Shown in pieces: positions 1 to 11,331 of a stretch of DNA of 34,517 nucleotides. Position 1 is the stretch's first letter. Every line of letters starts with the position of its first letter. The DNA comes from Prorocentrum cordatum. Its lineage: Eukaryota > Sar > Dinophyceae > Prorocentrales > Prorocentraceae. The stretch is taken from assembly GCA_963575745.1 (NCBI GenBank), contig CAUYUJ010007406.1:12501-47017 (forward strand). The letters are read 5' to 3'. The translations under genes and the position numbers were made by a program. The notes beneath the pieces are model-generated. The model searched no databases and was not told the DNA's origin. It was given only the letters and a program-made list of their open reading frames with translations.

Positions 1-56
1 CTACCAATAATACTCCTACTACTAAGACAGCGACTACAACTATTAGTACGACGACG

Positions 57-568
<512 letters not shown>

Positions 569-579
569 ATGCTAAGAAT

Positions 580-1272
580 ACGACTAAGAAGACCACTGCT
601 ACTACTTCCTGGAGATGTAAGCAGAGGGCGCAAAGGAAGAAGAGGGACGGAGATGTAGAAGAAGAAGGAGAAGGAGAAGCAGACCAGGATCAAGAGGAAG
701 GGAGTAGACGAGGGGAGGGGCAGGAGCCTGGCTTCGGACGCCGCGAGGGACTCATGAGTGGGGGGGCAGGGGCTCAAAGTAGGGGGCAGCCTTTACCTTC
801 ACGACCACCTGCTTCTCACGATGGCTGTATCCGCTTGGCTGCCGACGCAGCTGGCGCGGCGTACATGTCAGATGAGCGGCTTCCCCCCCTTCACGGGCGC
901 AGTTAGCTTTGCTCGTAACTCGTAGCCCGTGGCATTGCTGACAGTCGAACTGCTCCTAGCAGTTAGCACCGCTCGTAGCACGCGCACGCCGCCCAGTCGC
1001 GGAGCGTGCTGCCAGCGAACCGATGACACATCCATCGCTCGAGGATCAGTCCATCGACCGCTCGATCGATCGAGGATCTGCAGATCGAGCGAGGATCGAG
1101 CGGTCGAGGATCGATCGAGGATGGATCGAAGATCGATCGCGGACGGTGCCTGTTCGGCCCTGCTGCCGGCAGCGGCCGCAAAGGCGCCCGGAGCCGCCGG
1201 GCAGCCGCAGGCTCACCCCCGACAGGCTGGCGCAGAGGTTAGGTGAACGAGCGGTGAGAAATCGGACACTCG
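580..1272. other. GC-rich spacer with CGATCGAGGAT-type degenerate repeats
   Basis: No convincing coding frame. It opens with purine-rich GAAGGAG sequence (about 610-720). Two near-copies of an AGCAGTTAGC...GCTCGTA motif lie near 899 and 958, about 59 bp apart. From about 1035 to 1143 there is a dense run of GATC/CGATCG words with a degenerate unit near CGATCGAGGAT. The purpose of this run is unknown. Confidence 0.6.
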
Positions 1273-1274
1273 AG

Positions 1275-1417
1275 TGGCGATGATGATGGTACTAGTTGAT
1301 GATACTGATGATGATGAAGAGGAGGACGAGGAGGAGGATTATGATGATGAGGGGAAGGAGGATGAGGAGGAAGAGGAGGAGAAGAAGGATGATGTAGAGG
1401 ATGCTGATGCTGATAAC

Positions 1418-1466
<49 letters not shown>

Positions 1467-1633
1467 CTGATGCTGCTGATGATGATGATGAGGGCAGAGG
1501 CGGAAGAGATAATGATGATGAGGATGATGATGGTGATGAGGATGATGATAAGGATCAGGATGATGAGGAAGACGAAAATTTTGATGAGGATGATGAGGAG
1601 AATGGCATGGATGATGACGATGACGATGAGGAA

Positions 1634-1671
<38 letters not shown>

Positions 1672-2063
1672 CGACGATGATGATCTTGATGCTGGTGAGG
1701 ATAATAATGCTGATGATGATAACGATCTTCATCATGATGAGTATGAAGGCTACGGTGATGATGATGATCTGATGATGATGATGATGGGTGATGATGCTGA
1801 TGATGGTGATATTGATGTGGCTTGATGATGATGAGGATGATGAAGAGGATGATGATGATGGTGATGATGATGATGATCATGTTGCGGATATTGACGATGA
1901 TGCTGCTGATGATGATGGTTGTCATCGTGATGATGATGCTGATGATGTTAAGTGTGCCATTGCTCCTGTTGTTGATGGTGATGATGATGATGCTGATGAT
2001 AGTGATGCCAGTGCTGATGCTGATGGTGATGCTGTTGTTGATAATGTTGCCGGTGATGTTGAC

Positions 2064-2107
<44 letters not shown>

Positions 2108-2306
2108 GGGGGGATGATGAGGAGCACGATGTTGATAGATGGTGATGGAGGGTGATGATAACAAACGATGATGAGCACGATGATGCTGCTGCTGATGCTA
2201 ATGCTGATGATGATGCTGCTGATGATGATGATCATCATCATCATGCTGATGGTGGTGATGATGGTGATGCTGATGGTGGTGATGATGGTGATGATGATGA
2301 TTATGC

Positions 2307-2370
<64 letters not shown>

Positions 2371-2371
2371 A
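1275..2371. repeat. (GAT)n triplet array, about 1.1 kb
   Basis: GAT/ATG/TGA triplets with scattered GCT, GTT and GAG variants. The purest stretches are at about 1418-1465, 2065-2105 and 2310-2370. Long open frames giving poly-Asp, poly-Met or poly-His follow from the triplet period and have no other coding character. Confidence 0.95.
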
Positions 2372-2888
2372 AGTTTCCAGTGCGCTCGGATGCATAAGCT
2401 GGTGACAGAGAAGGTACAAGCTCAGGCGGCACTCGCCTACACCGCTGAGTAGCCTCGTTGGCAATTTGACCCCCGAGTGGCGAGGATCCCTGGGATCCAG
2501 CCAACGATCCATGGCGATTCCGTGCGAGGACCCCTGCGCGTCAAGCTTCGGGGCGTGTTCGACACAGGCGCGCTCAGGCCCTCGGGAAGAGGGCCTGCGG
2601 CGCCCCCTCGTGCCCAGCGTGCCGCTCCGCGCCAGTTCCTGCGCAAGAGGCCCAGTCCCTGGCCAAGAAAACACGCACCTCTCCGAGTGGGCTGCGGTCG
2701 GGACCTTCTGCTCAGCGTGCCGTGGCGGCGGCGCAGCGACCCGCTCCGCCCTGCAAGCGGACAGCGCGTGGCTCCGCTCCACGCGGCGGAAGAGGCTGGG
2801 ACAGGCTCGGGGCGCTGACGCCTGGCGACCGGTGTCGCGCCGAGGCGTGGTGGGCCAGAGCCAGCGACGGGACACGCCAATCTCAGCT
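2372..2888. other. GC-rich spacer, no gene recognised
   Basis: Open frames exist on both strands but show no consistent codon bias or familiar motif. The stretches AGCGTGCCGCTCCGC near 2617 and CGGTCGGGACCTTCTG near 2698 recur in variant form around 4015 and 4208, so this segment carries copies of a dispersed repeat. Confidence 0.5.
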
Positions 2889-3330
2889 TCCTCCTCCTTC
2901 CTCCTTTTTACTCAACGCCTCCTCCTCTTCCTCCTCCTCCTTCCTCCTCCTGCTTCCTCCTCCTTCCTCCTCCTCCCCCTTCCTCCAAACTCCTGGCCGC
3001 AATCTGAGCTGCGCCCGCCCGCCCGCCCGCGGGCCCGCCCTGGGACGCACCCAGCCGACCAGGGCCCGACATCCAGGCAGGACCCCGCAGAGAAGAGCGG
3101 GGCGGAGCCACGCGACGCGGAGACAGTCCTACACACTCTTATGGCTCCCCCTCCCCCTCCCCCTCCTCCTCCTCCTCCTCCTCCTCCTCCTCCTCCTCCT
3201 CCTCCTCCTCCTCCAAGTGACCCTCCTCGTCCTCCTCCACGTCACCCTCCTCGTCCTCCTCCTCCTTGTCCTTCTCCTGCTCCTCCTGCTCCTGCTCCTC
3301 CTCCTCCTCCTCCTCCTCCTCCTCCTCGCC
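2889..3330. repeat. CTC/TTC triplet arrays around a GC-rich core
   Basis: CTC/TTC triplets at 2889-2990 and a long CTC array at about 3142-3330, separated by about 150 bp rich in CCCGCCCG. Poly-Ser, poly-Leu, poly-Pro and poly-Glu frames here are repeat artefacts. Confidence 0.9.
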
Positions 3331-3865
3331 CCCCCGACAGGAGGGAGCCGCTCGCCTGCGCGCCTCTTCTTCCTCCTCTGCCTCCAGGACCTTTGGCCTT
3401 GGCCGGGAGGAAGCAGGAGGATGGGATGGCATAGGCAGATGGGTACAATCATCGCGCTACCACAAGGGGCGCCGAACACTGGAGGAACGAAACAAGTTCT
3501 TCTGACCATGGCGAGCCTCGGCCACGAACGTGTGTCCACGACTGGAGTCTGCGGAGCGGCCCGAAAACCCGACCTCCTCCTGAGCCCGCAGCGATCCGTA
3601 TTTCAGCGACTGGACTGTAGATGGGTGGATGCCTGGATGTCTCAGGGCAGACTGACTGCAGGCGCGCGATCCTGGCGCTTGCCAAACGGAGGCACGAGTC
3701 GCGTCGGGGGGGGAGTACGCCCCGCGGTGCCAGGGAGGCCCCGCCAGGAGGACGCAGCTGGTCTACAGACAATGATGTACGGTTTAGGAGGCAACTACTG
3801 GGAGGTCTTCGTCGGAAGGATGAAAAAGGGTTAAGCCCCATTGGGGGCTGTTACGCCTGAATGGG
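3331..3865. other. Unique spacer, nothing recognised
   Basis: About 530 bp of mixed-composition sequence with overlapping open frames on both strands but no family motif, no G/C-ending codon bias in one frame and no repeats beyond the flanking arrays. Confidence 0.4.
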
Positions 3866-3967
3866 CCTCGGATTAAGCGGGATTAAACCGGATTAAGCGG
3901 GATTGAGCCGGATTAAGCCGGACTAAGCGGGATCAAGCCGGATCAAGCTGGATTAAACCGGATTTAG
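3866..3967. repeat. 10-bp minisatellite (CGGATTAAGC)n
   Basis: About ten tandem copies of a 10-bp unit near CGGATTAAGC, with variants GGGATTAAAC, CGGACTAAGC and CGGATCAAGC. It lies between two GC-rich spacers. The unit is unlike known telomere repeats. Confidence 0.85.
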
Positions 3968-4011
3968 GACCAGGGCAAAATCAGAATTTGACCTCCCAGG
4001 AGTTGCATCCG

Positions 4012-4242
4012 AATGCGGTCGGGAACTTTTGGACAGCGTGTCGCCGCGGAGCCCCCCGCGGCACGCCATGCTCTGCGAGCAGACAGCGTGTCGCTCCGCT
4101 CCGCGGGGGGTGAGGCCTCGAAAGGATCGGCATGTTGACGCGTGAGAGCGGGGCGGTGGACAGCAGCGTGCCGCGCCGAAGGCCGAAGCGTGCCGGGCCA
4201 GAACTGGCGGAGCGGCACGCTATCCAAAAGCTCCCGACCGCA
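4012..4242. repeat. Inverted repeat, about 34-bp arms
   Basis: The segment at about 4014-4047 (starting TGCGGTCGGGAACTTTTGG) matches the reverse complement of about 4208-4241 with only a few differences, leaving about 160 bp between arms. A third, more diverged copy is near 2694-2722. The 4.0-4.5 kb segment otherwise shows no convincing gene, although several frames have G/C-ending codons on both strands. Confidence 0.75.
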
Positions 4243-4544
4243 GCACCCCATGCATCGGGAGCGGTCGTGCAAGCCGCTTGCCCAAGTCACCGGGCTCTGG
4301 GCCCCACGCCGCCCTGGGCGCGAGCCGCGACTCCGCCGCGCCCTGATGATCATCACCGCCCCAGCTCAGACCACGAAGCGCAGAGCACGCTCGCCTTCGC
4401 GCCCCTGCTGGGTGGCGCGGCCTGCGCGGCCCGGGCGGCCAGTTCTGGAACTACGGGGACGCACGGTGACACGAACACGGCGCTGGGTGGGATACTAATC
4501 GAGGGGTGGGCGACTAACCTTCCGACGGAGCTTGCCCATCCCCC

Positions 4545-4930
4545 TCGCCTCCTCCTCCTCCTCCTCCTCCTCCTCCTCCTCCTCCTCCTCCTCCTCCTCC
4601 TCCTCCACGTCCTCCCTCCCCCTCCTTCATCCCTCCCTCCTCCCTCCTCCTCCTCCTCCTCCTCCTCCTCTCCTCCCCTCCCCCCTCCTCATCCTCCTCC
4701 TCCTCCTCCTCCTCCTCCTCCTCCTCGTGCTCCTCCTCCTCCTCGTCCTCCTCCTCGTCGTGGTCAGGGGGTGGAGTGCTCCATGTATCTATTGCTTCGC
4801 AATCTCTCCGAGGTCCTCTGAGCGGGCGAGGCTCAATCGTAACCGACACAGTCGCAATATCCGTAACTCCGTAACTCCTCCTCCTCCTCCTCCTCCTCCT
4901 CCTCCTCCTCCTCCTCCTCCTCCTCCTCCC
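4545..4930. repeat. CTC triplet arrays
   Basis: CTC triplets at about 4545-4765 and a second pure tract at about 4876-4930, separated by about 110 bp of unique sequence. No coding evidence. Confidence 0.9.
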
Positions 4931-5476
4931 CCTTCCCCTCCACCCCCCCCTTGCACCCGTTCTGGCAGCACGTGCCCAATCCCCCAGCGGATCCAAGGGG
5001 GGGGGGGGGGGGGGCAATTACTGCCCCATCCAGAGTCGGAGGTGCGCGCAGACCTCCGAAAGTTGGTGCTCGTGTCACTGCTTCTTCCCCTCAGCGCGGT
5101 CCAAGCGGCCTGCTCCGAGCCCTCGGAGGCAGTCCCGGGGCCGTTCTCGGCCCCCCTTCGGGCCACCTGCCTGCCATCCTCGACCCCGCGCGCCTGCAGA
5201 AGTGCACCGCTGAGGCCCCTGGAGGCGCGGAAGACGCCGTGGCCCCCCCAAATAATCCCAAAATAGTCGGGACCTACTTTTGTTGATTATGTTTCACCTT
5301 TTTGGGGGTATTTTGGGGGTCTTTTTTTATACTTCGTCAAAAATCCCCGTGTAGGGGGAGAACGCTGCGGGGGGAACGCTTGCACCAAGGAAGCCCTGCA
5401 ATCTCTTGGGGGCGCAATTGTGCTGCGTCCGCCGGTCTCCGCCGGCTGGCTCTTTCGCCGAGGAAGAGGCGTCAGC
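4931..5476. other. GC-rich spacer with an 18-G homopolymer
   Basis: A run of 18 G residues sits at 4997-5014. After it, a minus-strand frame at about 5060-5180 has G/C-ending codons and might be an exon, but no splice partners or family motif were found, so it is not called as a gene. Confidence 0.45.
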
Positions 5477-5908
5477 TCCTCCTCCTCCTCCTCCTCCTCC
5501 TCATCCTCCTCCTCCTCCTCCTCCTCCTCCTCCTCCTCCTCGTGCTCCTCCTCCTCCTCGTGCTCCTCCTCCTCCTCGTGCTCCTCCTCCTCCTCGTGCT
5601 CCTCCTCCTCCTCCTCCTCCTCCTCCTCCTCCTCCTCCCTCCTCCTCCTGCTCCTCTTATTCCTCCTGCTCCTCGTCCTCCTCCTCCTCCTCGTGCTCCT
5701 CCTCCTCCTCCTCTTGCTTCTCCTCCTCCTCCTCGTGCTCCCTCCTCCTCCTCCTCCTTCCTCCTCCTCCTCCTCCTCGTGCTCCTCCTCCTCCTCCTCC
5801 TCGTGCTCCTCCTCCTCCTCCTCCTCCTCCTCCTCCTCCTCCTCCTCTTCCTCCTCCTCCTGCTCCTCGTATTTTCTCCTGCGCCTCCTCCTCCTCCTCC
5901 TCCTCCTC
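5477..5908. repeat. CTC triplet array with CTCGTG interruptions
   Basis: About 430 bp of CTC triplets. Between about 5540 and 5600 a higher-order unit of roughly 18-20 bp (CTC runs broken by CTCGTG) repeats several times, as expected of an expanded microsatellite. Confidence 0.92.
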
Positions 5909-6348
<440 letters not shown>

Positions 6349-6359
6349 CCGCCCCCGAC

Positions 6360-8632
6360 AGGTCCCGCCCAGCGCGCCGAGCGCCGGGCAGAATGTACAG
6401 CGCCCAGGCAGGCACCACGACCAGGCCCAGCGCGAGGGTGATACCCGAGATGATGAAGGTGCGCTGGTGCTTCGTGTGCCCCTCGGAGATGTCCTCGGGG
6501 CGGAGGCCATGCCAGGCCCTGGGCTTCGCGCGCCCGCGTTGCTCTCGGCAGGCGCCCGCGCGCGGCGCATCGACGGAGCGTCTACCGCGGCAGCGGCCGG
6601 CCGGGCAAGGCCGAGGGGGAAGAGCAAAAAGCGGCGCCAGCATGACTTCGCCGAGCTCCGCGCGGATTACCTGGGTCGGCGCTGGGCCCGCCCTCCCTGG
6701 CGCCAGAGGCTGCGCCGGAGGCGCTGCCAGGGGGGGGGGCCAACGCCGATCCAGGACATCCGAAATCCGCGCGAGCCGAGGGGGGCAGTAAACGCGGGGC
6801 GAAGAAAGGTGCGCCCGTCGTGCACCTCTTGTTGTGCCGTCGAGGACGCACTGACCCGGGTCAGTGCAAGCCTGGGCCAGTCGGGCTTTGCAGGAACCTG
6901 CAAGCTCCTACAGGATCCTGCAGGATCCTGCGCGCAGGCCTGGGTCAATGCACCTCTGGCTCTGCAGGATACTGCAAAATCCCCCGCTCTGGCTGACCTC
7001 CGTTTGCATTGACCTCCGTCTCATGGCTCCCGATGCCGTGGTCCAACGAAGGCCCTCCCGCTGTCTCTTCCTCCTCCTCCTCCTCCTCCTCCTCCTCCTC
7101 CTCCTCCTCCTCCTCTTCATCCTCAACTTCCTCCCCCATCCCGCTTCCTCACAAATAACTCCTCGCTGTCGCACCTCGAGGCTGGTCGCAAGAGCGGGCC
7201 GGGCGTTTCCCCGAAGCTTTCCTGGCAATCTACGGTCCAGAAGCTAAAACGTTGCAACAGCTTCACGGATGGAGGACTGGCCGTTTTCAAAATGTAGTTC
7301 TCGCCTTAGCGCCGCGCGCATTCGTTCTTTTAGAAAACGTTGAAATGGCTTCACGGAAGGAGGGCGGGCCGTTTTCAAACTGTGGCGCTCGCATTCACGC
7401 CACGTACATTCGTCTTGAAAAAAATACACAAGCGTCACGGATGGAGGGCGGGCCGTTTCCAAAATGCGGGTCTCGTCGTAGCGCCGCGCACATTTACCTT
7501 AAATATTTGCAAAAGCTTCACTGGTGGTGGGCGAGCCGTTTTCAAAATGTGGCTCTCGCCTTAGCGCCGCGCACCTTTGTCTTCAATAGTTGCAAGGACT
7601 TCACAGATGGAGGGCGGGCAGTTTTCAAAGTGTGGTTCTCGCCTTAGCGCCGCGTGCCTTGTCTTGAAAGTTTGAAAGAGTTTCACGGATGGAAGGCGGT
7701 GCCCTTTCAAAATGTGGCTCTCGCCGTAGCGCCACGCACATTCGTCTTAAGAGTTTGCGACAATTCCAAGGATTCGCATGGTCAGCGAGTCGAACATGCT
7801 GTTTGGCAAGATGTCGGGATGTCAAGGCGCAACAGTCACGGTGATTCGCGGTGTTGAAGTCCCAGGAATCGTGTTCTTGCATGATCCAAGATCGTCAAGA
7901 CGCAACCGTGACGGTGATTCGTGGCGTAGAACACCCAGGAATGGTGTTCTGGTGCAGTTATGGATGTTCGAACGGTTGTCTTCCAACGTGGCACTTCCCC
8001 AAATGGAATTGAATTATTGCAGGGGCCTGTGAAAGGGGAACGGCAGGGCTCATTGCAATATCGTTGATGGGTCTTGGGTTTACACTAGTCCTCCGCCTCC
8101 TCCTCCTCCTCCTCCTCCTCCTCCTCCTCCTGCTCCTCACTCCTCATTCCTCCCTCCTCTATCCTTCTCCACCTCTTCCCGCCCAGTTCTTCAAGCCGCG
8201 CCCAGCCGTGGAGGCGAGAAGCCCCAGCAACGCGGCAGCAAAAAACGAATCCGAGAGACGACGACGCCGACGACCCGGCGGCAGCCCGCCACGGCGAAGG
8301 CAGGCGCGGCAGCCGAGGAGGAGGAGGAGGAGGAGGAGGAGGAGAAGGAGGAGGAGGAGGAGGAGGAGGAGGAGGAGGAGGAGGATGAGGAGGACAAGGA
8401 GGACGAGGACGAGGAGGAGGAGGAGGAGGAGGAGGAGGAGGAGGAGAAGAAGGAGGAGGAGGGAGGAGGAGGAGGAGGAGAAGGAGCAGGAGGAGGAGGA
8501 GGTGGAGGAGGAAAAGGAGGAGGAGTCCTCCACGGCCGTCACGAAGCAGGCCTCCCAGGACAGGCCCATGAGCAGGCCGAAGACCCGCAGCAGCTCGCGC
8601 AGGCCGTTGCTCACGCCGTCCTCGCCCACGTC
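6360..8632 (-). CDS. Membrane protein fragment (dinoflagellate 'SWE' multi-pass type), two exons
   Basis: Two minus-strand exons join in frame. Exon A (8632-8528, 35 codons) contains RVFGLLMGLSWEACF, a hydrophobic helix ending in the SWE motif. Exon B starts at 6493 with DISEGHTKHQRTF and continues through a second hydrophobic segment, LALGLVVVPAWALYILPG. Donor GAG|GAC and acceptor GAG|GAC are both phase 0, giving a 2.0-kb GA-AG intron filled with tandem repeats. From memory, paired 'GxSWE' and 'VVPAWxxYILP' segments occur together in abundant dinoflagellate membrane proteins of unknown function. That family memory is my main reason for joining the exons. Both ends are undefined: the frame after exon B runs into the ATC array. 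A GC-rich frame at 8926-8874 and another at 9339-9188 could be upstream exons. Strongly G/C-ending codons in both exons support coding. Confidence 0.55.
7070..7118. repeat. CTC microsatellite
   Basis: Short pure CTC tract inside the 2-kb intron of the membrane-protein gene. A similar tract lies at 8094-8130. The sequence at about 6840-7010 just before it holds several CCTGCAGGATCCTGC-like words. Confidence 0.85.
7255..7765. repeat. Tandem array of about 84-bp units, six copies
   Basis: Units begin near 7261, 7349, 7433, 7516, 7599 and 7681 with a variant of CTTCACGGATGGAGGGCGGG, followed by CCGTTTTCAAAATGTGG, CTCGCCTTAGCGCCGCGC and a short T/A-rich end. Spacing is 82-88 bp. The units are diverged (perhaps 75-85% identical by eye), so the array is old. 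Short open frames on both strands shift between units and are not conserved, which argues against a protein. It lies within the inferred 2-kb intron. Confidence 0.9.
7818..7965. repeat. Two-copy 73-bp tandem repeat
   Basis: Two neighbouring units start near GTCAAGGCGCAACAG (7821) and GTCAAGACGCAACCG (7894). Each runs through ACGGTGATTCG and CCCAGGAAT...GTGTTCT. They directly follow the 84-bp array. Confidence 0.75.
8318..8527. repeat. GAG triplet array
   Basis: GAG/GGA triplets that abut the donor end of the SWE-motif exon, so the intron starts in repeat sequence within a few bases of the splice site. Sequence at 8200-8310 has GC-rich frames on the minus strand but no clear exon boundary. 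Confidence 0.88.
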
Positions 8633-8689
8633 CTCGGCGGGAGCCCTCTCGCCCCTGGGCGGAGGCCCCCGCGGGGCCCACGAGAGGCC

Positions 8690-8960
8690 CTCGGAGAGCC
8701 CTCGGAAGGCCGTTGGGCGGTCCTCGAAGGGCCCTCGGAGGCCTTCGGTGTCCCTCGGGGAGCCCCAGGCGGCCTTCCTCAAGGGTCCTTTCGGTGTGCC
8801 TCGGGGGGCCTTCGGTGTCCTTCGGGGGGCCCTCGGAGGCCTGCGGCGGCCCTCGGGGACACGGCGTCGGAGCCTCCGCGAGGCCGCTTCGGCTGCGCGG
8901 AGCGCCCAGGCGGCGTTCGCGAAGGCCTCGGGGGAGCCCGAGGGAGCGCAAGCTCGGGGC
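8690..8960. repeat. Degenerate CCCTCGGAGGCC-type repeats
   Basis: GC-rich DNA with many copies of short words such as GGCCTTCGG, CCCTCGG and TTCGGTGTCC at irregular 20-30 bp spacing. It may include a short minus-strand exon (8926-8874, AG|GCC to AG|GCT), but the repeat structure makes this doubtful. Confidence 0.6.
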
Positions 8961-9007
8961 CACGGCGACTTCGCTCGCAGCGGAGCGGTCGAGCAGGAGG
9001 AGGGCGT

Positions 9008-9180
9008 GCGCAGCGGAGCGGTCGAGCAGGAGGAGGAGGAGGAGGAGGAGGAGGAGGAGGAGAAGCAGGAGGAGGAGCAGGAGCAGGAAGAGGAGGAGGA
9101 GGAGGAGGAGGAGGAGGAGGAGGAGGAGGAGGGAAGAAGCAGGAGGAGGAGCAGGAGCAGGAGGAGGGTGTGCGAGGAGG
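9008..9180. repeat. GAG triplet array
   Basis: GAG/GCAGGA triplets at about 9008-9180, preceded by two copies of AGCGGAGCGGTCGAGCAGGA near 8977 and 9010, which form a short direct repeat. Confidence 0.88.
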
Positions 9181-9187
9181 AGGCGGC

Positions 9188-9339
9188 CTGCGCTCGCCGA
9201 GGACGGCGAGGACGGCGAGGAGGCGGAGCCAACGGGCGCAGCGGTGCCCGCCGTCGGCGGCGGGGCTGCGGGCGCACAGCGGGCACGGCCGCTCACGGAA
9301 GGTCGGGCTCGCCGTCTCCGGCGCCGTGGTGCGAGCAGA
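9188..9339 (-). CDS. Possible exon with a CxxC...HxxC motif
   Basis: In one minus-strand frame of 50 codons the third positions are almost all G or C. The peptide contains RPCPLCARSP then GGHRC, which could bind a metal, followed by a Leu-rich stretch. An acceptor-like CTTAG precedes 9339 and an AG|GC donor follows 9188 (phase 2 out). No downstream exon of matching phase was found, and a coding frame in GC-rich DNA can arise by chance. Confidence 0.28.
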
Positions 9340-9449
9340 CTAAGCGCAAGGAGGAGCCGAGGGGAGGAGCGTGCTCTTGATCGCGGGCGCTGCGACGTGC
9401 CGGCGGCTGAGGGGCGTGGCTGCTTGTGCCTCCTGCGGGGAGGGTGGAG

Positions 9450-9670
9450 GTGGAGGAGGAGACGAGGAGGAGGAGGGGGAGGATGGGGAGGGAGAAGAAG
9501 AGCGAGGAAGGGGGAGGGGGAGAAGGAGGAGGGGGGAGGAGAAGGAGGAGAAGGAGGAGGAGGAGGAGGAGGAGGAGGAGGAGGAGCGGGGGAAGGGTTC
9601 AAGGGGGAGGAGGACGAGGAGGAGGAGGAGGAGGAGGAGGAGGAGGAGGAGGATCAGGAGGAAGAGGAGA
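9450..9670. repeat. GAG/GGA purine array
   Basis: Strongly strand-asymmetric purine tract (GAG, GGGGA, AAGGAG) on the plus strand, continuing with interruptions to about 9830. No gene. Confidence 0.85.
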
Positions 9671-9839
9671 CGCATCGGATGACCAGAATGACCAGGCGGA
9701 ACACAAGCCATTAGGTAACAGGAGGAAGAGGAGCAGCAGTCGCGGGAGCGGTGGAAGAGGAGGAAGAGAAGAGAAAGGGGAAGTGGAGGAGAAATGGGGA
9801 GAGGGGGAAGGGAAGGGGGAAGATGGAAGATGCGCATAG

Positions 9840-10084
9840 TCCTGTTCGTAGACTTGCACTGGCCCGGAAACCCAGCCTTCTGGGAGGCCCCCTGGCCTTC
9901 CGGGCCTCTTGGACGCCCCTGCCGGACCTAGCCAGCGGGCCCGAAGCGGTCAGGAGGGTGGCCGAAGGGAGAGCCCCAAGCAGCCCCAGACACTCACCAG
10001 AGGCCCGAAGGCGGCCCAAAGAGAACCCCCAAGATGCCCTCGAAAAGGACAAATCATTGATTCACGTTGGTTTGTGTGATTTGT
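9840..10084. other. Spacer, nothing recognised
   Basis: GC-rich sequence rich in GGCCC and GCCCGAAG words, leading into the first copy of the dispersed duplication. No coding evidence. Confidence 0.4.
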
Positions 10085-10820
10085 TGATGCTCGGCTCTTC
10101 GGTTTTCCGGGCTCCCGAGACCGCCTAAGAGACCCCGGAAAGATTTGCCAAACGTGCCAAGAGGCTTCCAGACAGTCCAAGGGAGCCGCAAGACGGCCTA
10201 ACAGGGCCCAAAGATGGCCCGAAGAGAGTTCCACGACGGTGCAAGATGGCCTCAAGACCCCACGAAGCAATCCAAGTCGTGACCCTTTCGTTGAGGGAGA
10301 CCGTGGTTCGCAGCAAGGTGGCCCGAGGAAGCCCCCAGAGGCCCCTAAACGATGCCCAGGAGGTTTCCAGGAGGCACCCAGGAAGCCCCGAAAGAGCTGT
10401 CGCGAGGCCGCCAAGAGGTCCCAATAGGCTCTCCTGGGAGGAACCTCCGAAACAACAAACTGAGGAAGGGGAAGGGTTCGCAGGAAGGGCAAGAACGAGG
10501 AGGAGGCAGAGGAAAGATGAGAGAAAAAGAAAGAACACAATGGCTAGAACGACGATGACGGAAACGGCAACAATGAGCTATCGCTACTGCGATGCTCAAT
10601 ATGCACTACTCTCTCGTCCCGCATGCAGACCAAACTTGAAGGACCAGGGTGGATGGCGGGAAGCGCCATTGCAGTCTCGTGTATATGAATATGTATGTAC
10701 GTGAACGTATTTGAATGTTGTATAAGTATGTATGAAGATGTATTTTCTTACGCATGCATGCACATTGGCATATGTGTATACATACAGATACGTGCCAATG
10801 TATATTTTTCGAAATCCACA
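10085..10820 (+). repeat. Dispersed repeat, copy 1
   Basis: Aligns by eye with 11790-12500 in the same orientation, at an offset of about 1705-1728 bp. Shared landmarks in order are: GAGACCGCC, CAGTCCAA.GGAGCC, CAGGGCCCAAAGATGGCCCGAAGAGAG (near 10202), GAGACCG.GGTT..AGCA.GGTGGCCC, CCCCCAGAGGCCC, CTCC.AAACAACAA.CTGAGGA, GGCAAGAACGAGGA, GCATGCAGACCAAACTTGA and GATGGCGGGAAGCGCC. It ends in ATGTATGTA-rich DNA. Minus-strand frames give repeated Gly-Leu-Trp-Pro-Ser peptides, which I have seen as repeat artefacts in dinoflagellate data. No intact gene. Confidence 0.75.
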
Positions 10821-10984
10821 CTAAATGTGCAGCGCTGGAACGTCCGACAAATGCGACCTGGGGGCGTCAAACTCTTCAGACTCACCCCTCTCCTGCTGTA
10901 TCCCCTCTCTCGTTCTGTTCCGTCCACGACTCCTGCTTCACTCCCTCTCCCGACCCCTTGCCTTCTCTCCAACCGTATTTTTCT

Positions 10985-11092
10985 TTCTCTCTCTCTCTCT
11001 CTCTCTCTCCCCTCCATCTCTCTCTCTCTCTCTCTTTTTCTTTCTTTTTTAATCTCTCTCTCTCTCTCTCTCTCTCCCTCTCTCTCTACATA
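10985..11092. repeat. (TC)n dinucleotide tract
   Basis: Pyrimidine-only CT repeat with short T-rich breaks at about 11033-11050. It is one of few non-triplet microsatellites in the window. Confidence 0.92.
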
Positions 11093-11331
11093 TCCCCTTC
11101 TCTGTCTTTCTATCCTCTGGGACCGTGCGAAACCCCACCCCGAAACGGGAGCCCCCGCGGATCCTTGGCCCGAGGGGCACCCCGGACGCCCTTGCCGTCG
11201 GTCCCGGGTGCTTCCCGGGGTTCCTGAAGCCCCTGCGGGGCCTGGGCAACGGGCCCAAATCAGTCAAAAGGGCGGCCGAAGTTCGGCCTAGGCAACGGGC
11301 CCAAATCAGTCAAAAGGGCGGCCGAAGTCTA

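Noticed and set aside
2466-2880. Protein-coding gene in the GC-rich spacer (open on both strands)
   Set aside because: Neither strand shows a consistent codon bias, and segments recur as dispersed repeats at about 4015 and 4208.
3866-3967. Internal telomere repeat
   Set aside because: The 10-bp CGGATTAAGC unit does not match TTTAGGG or TTAGGG type repeats.
7255-7765. CRISPR-like array
   Set aside because: Units are contiguous and diverged, with no constant repeat separated by unique spacers, and the locus is eukaryotic.
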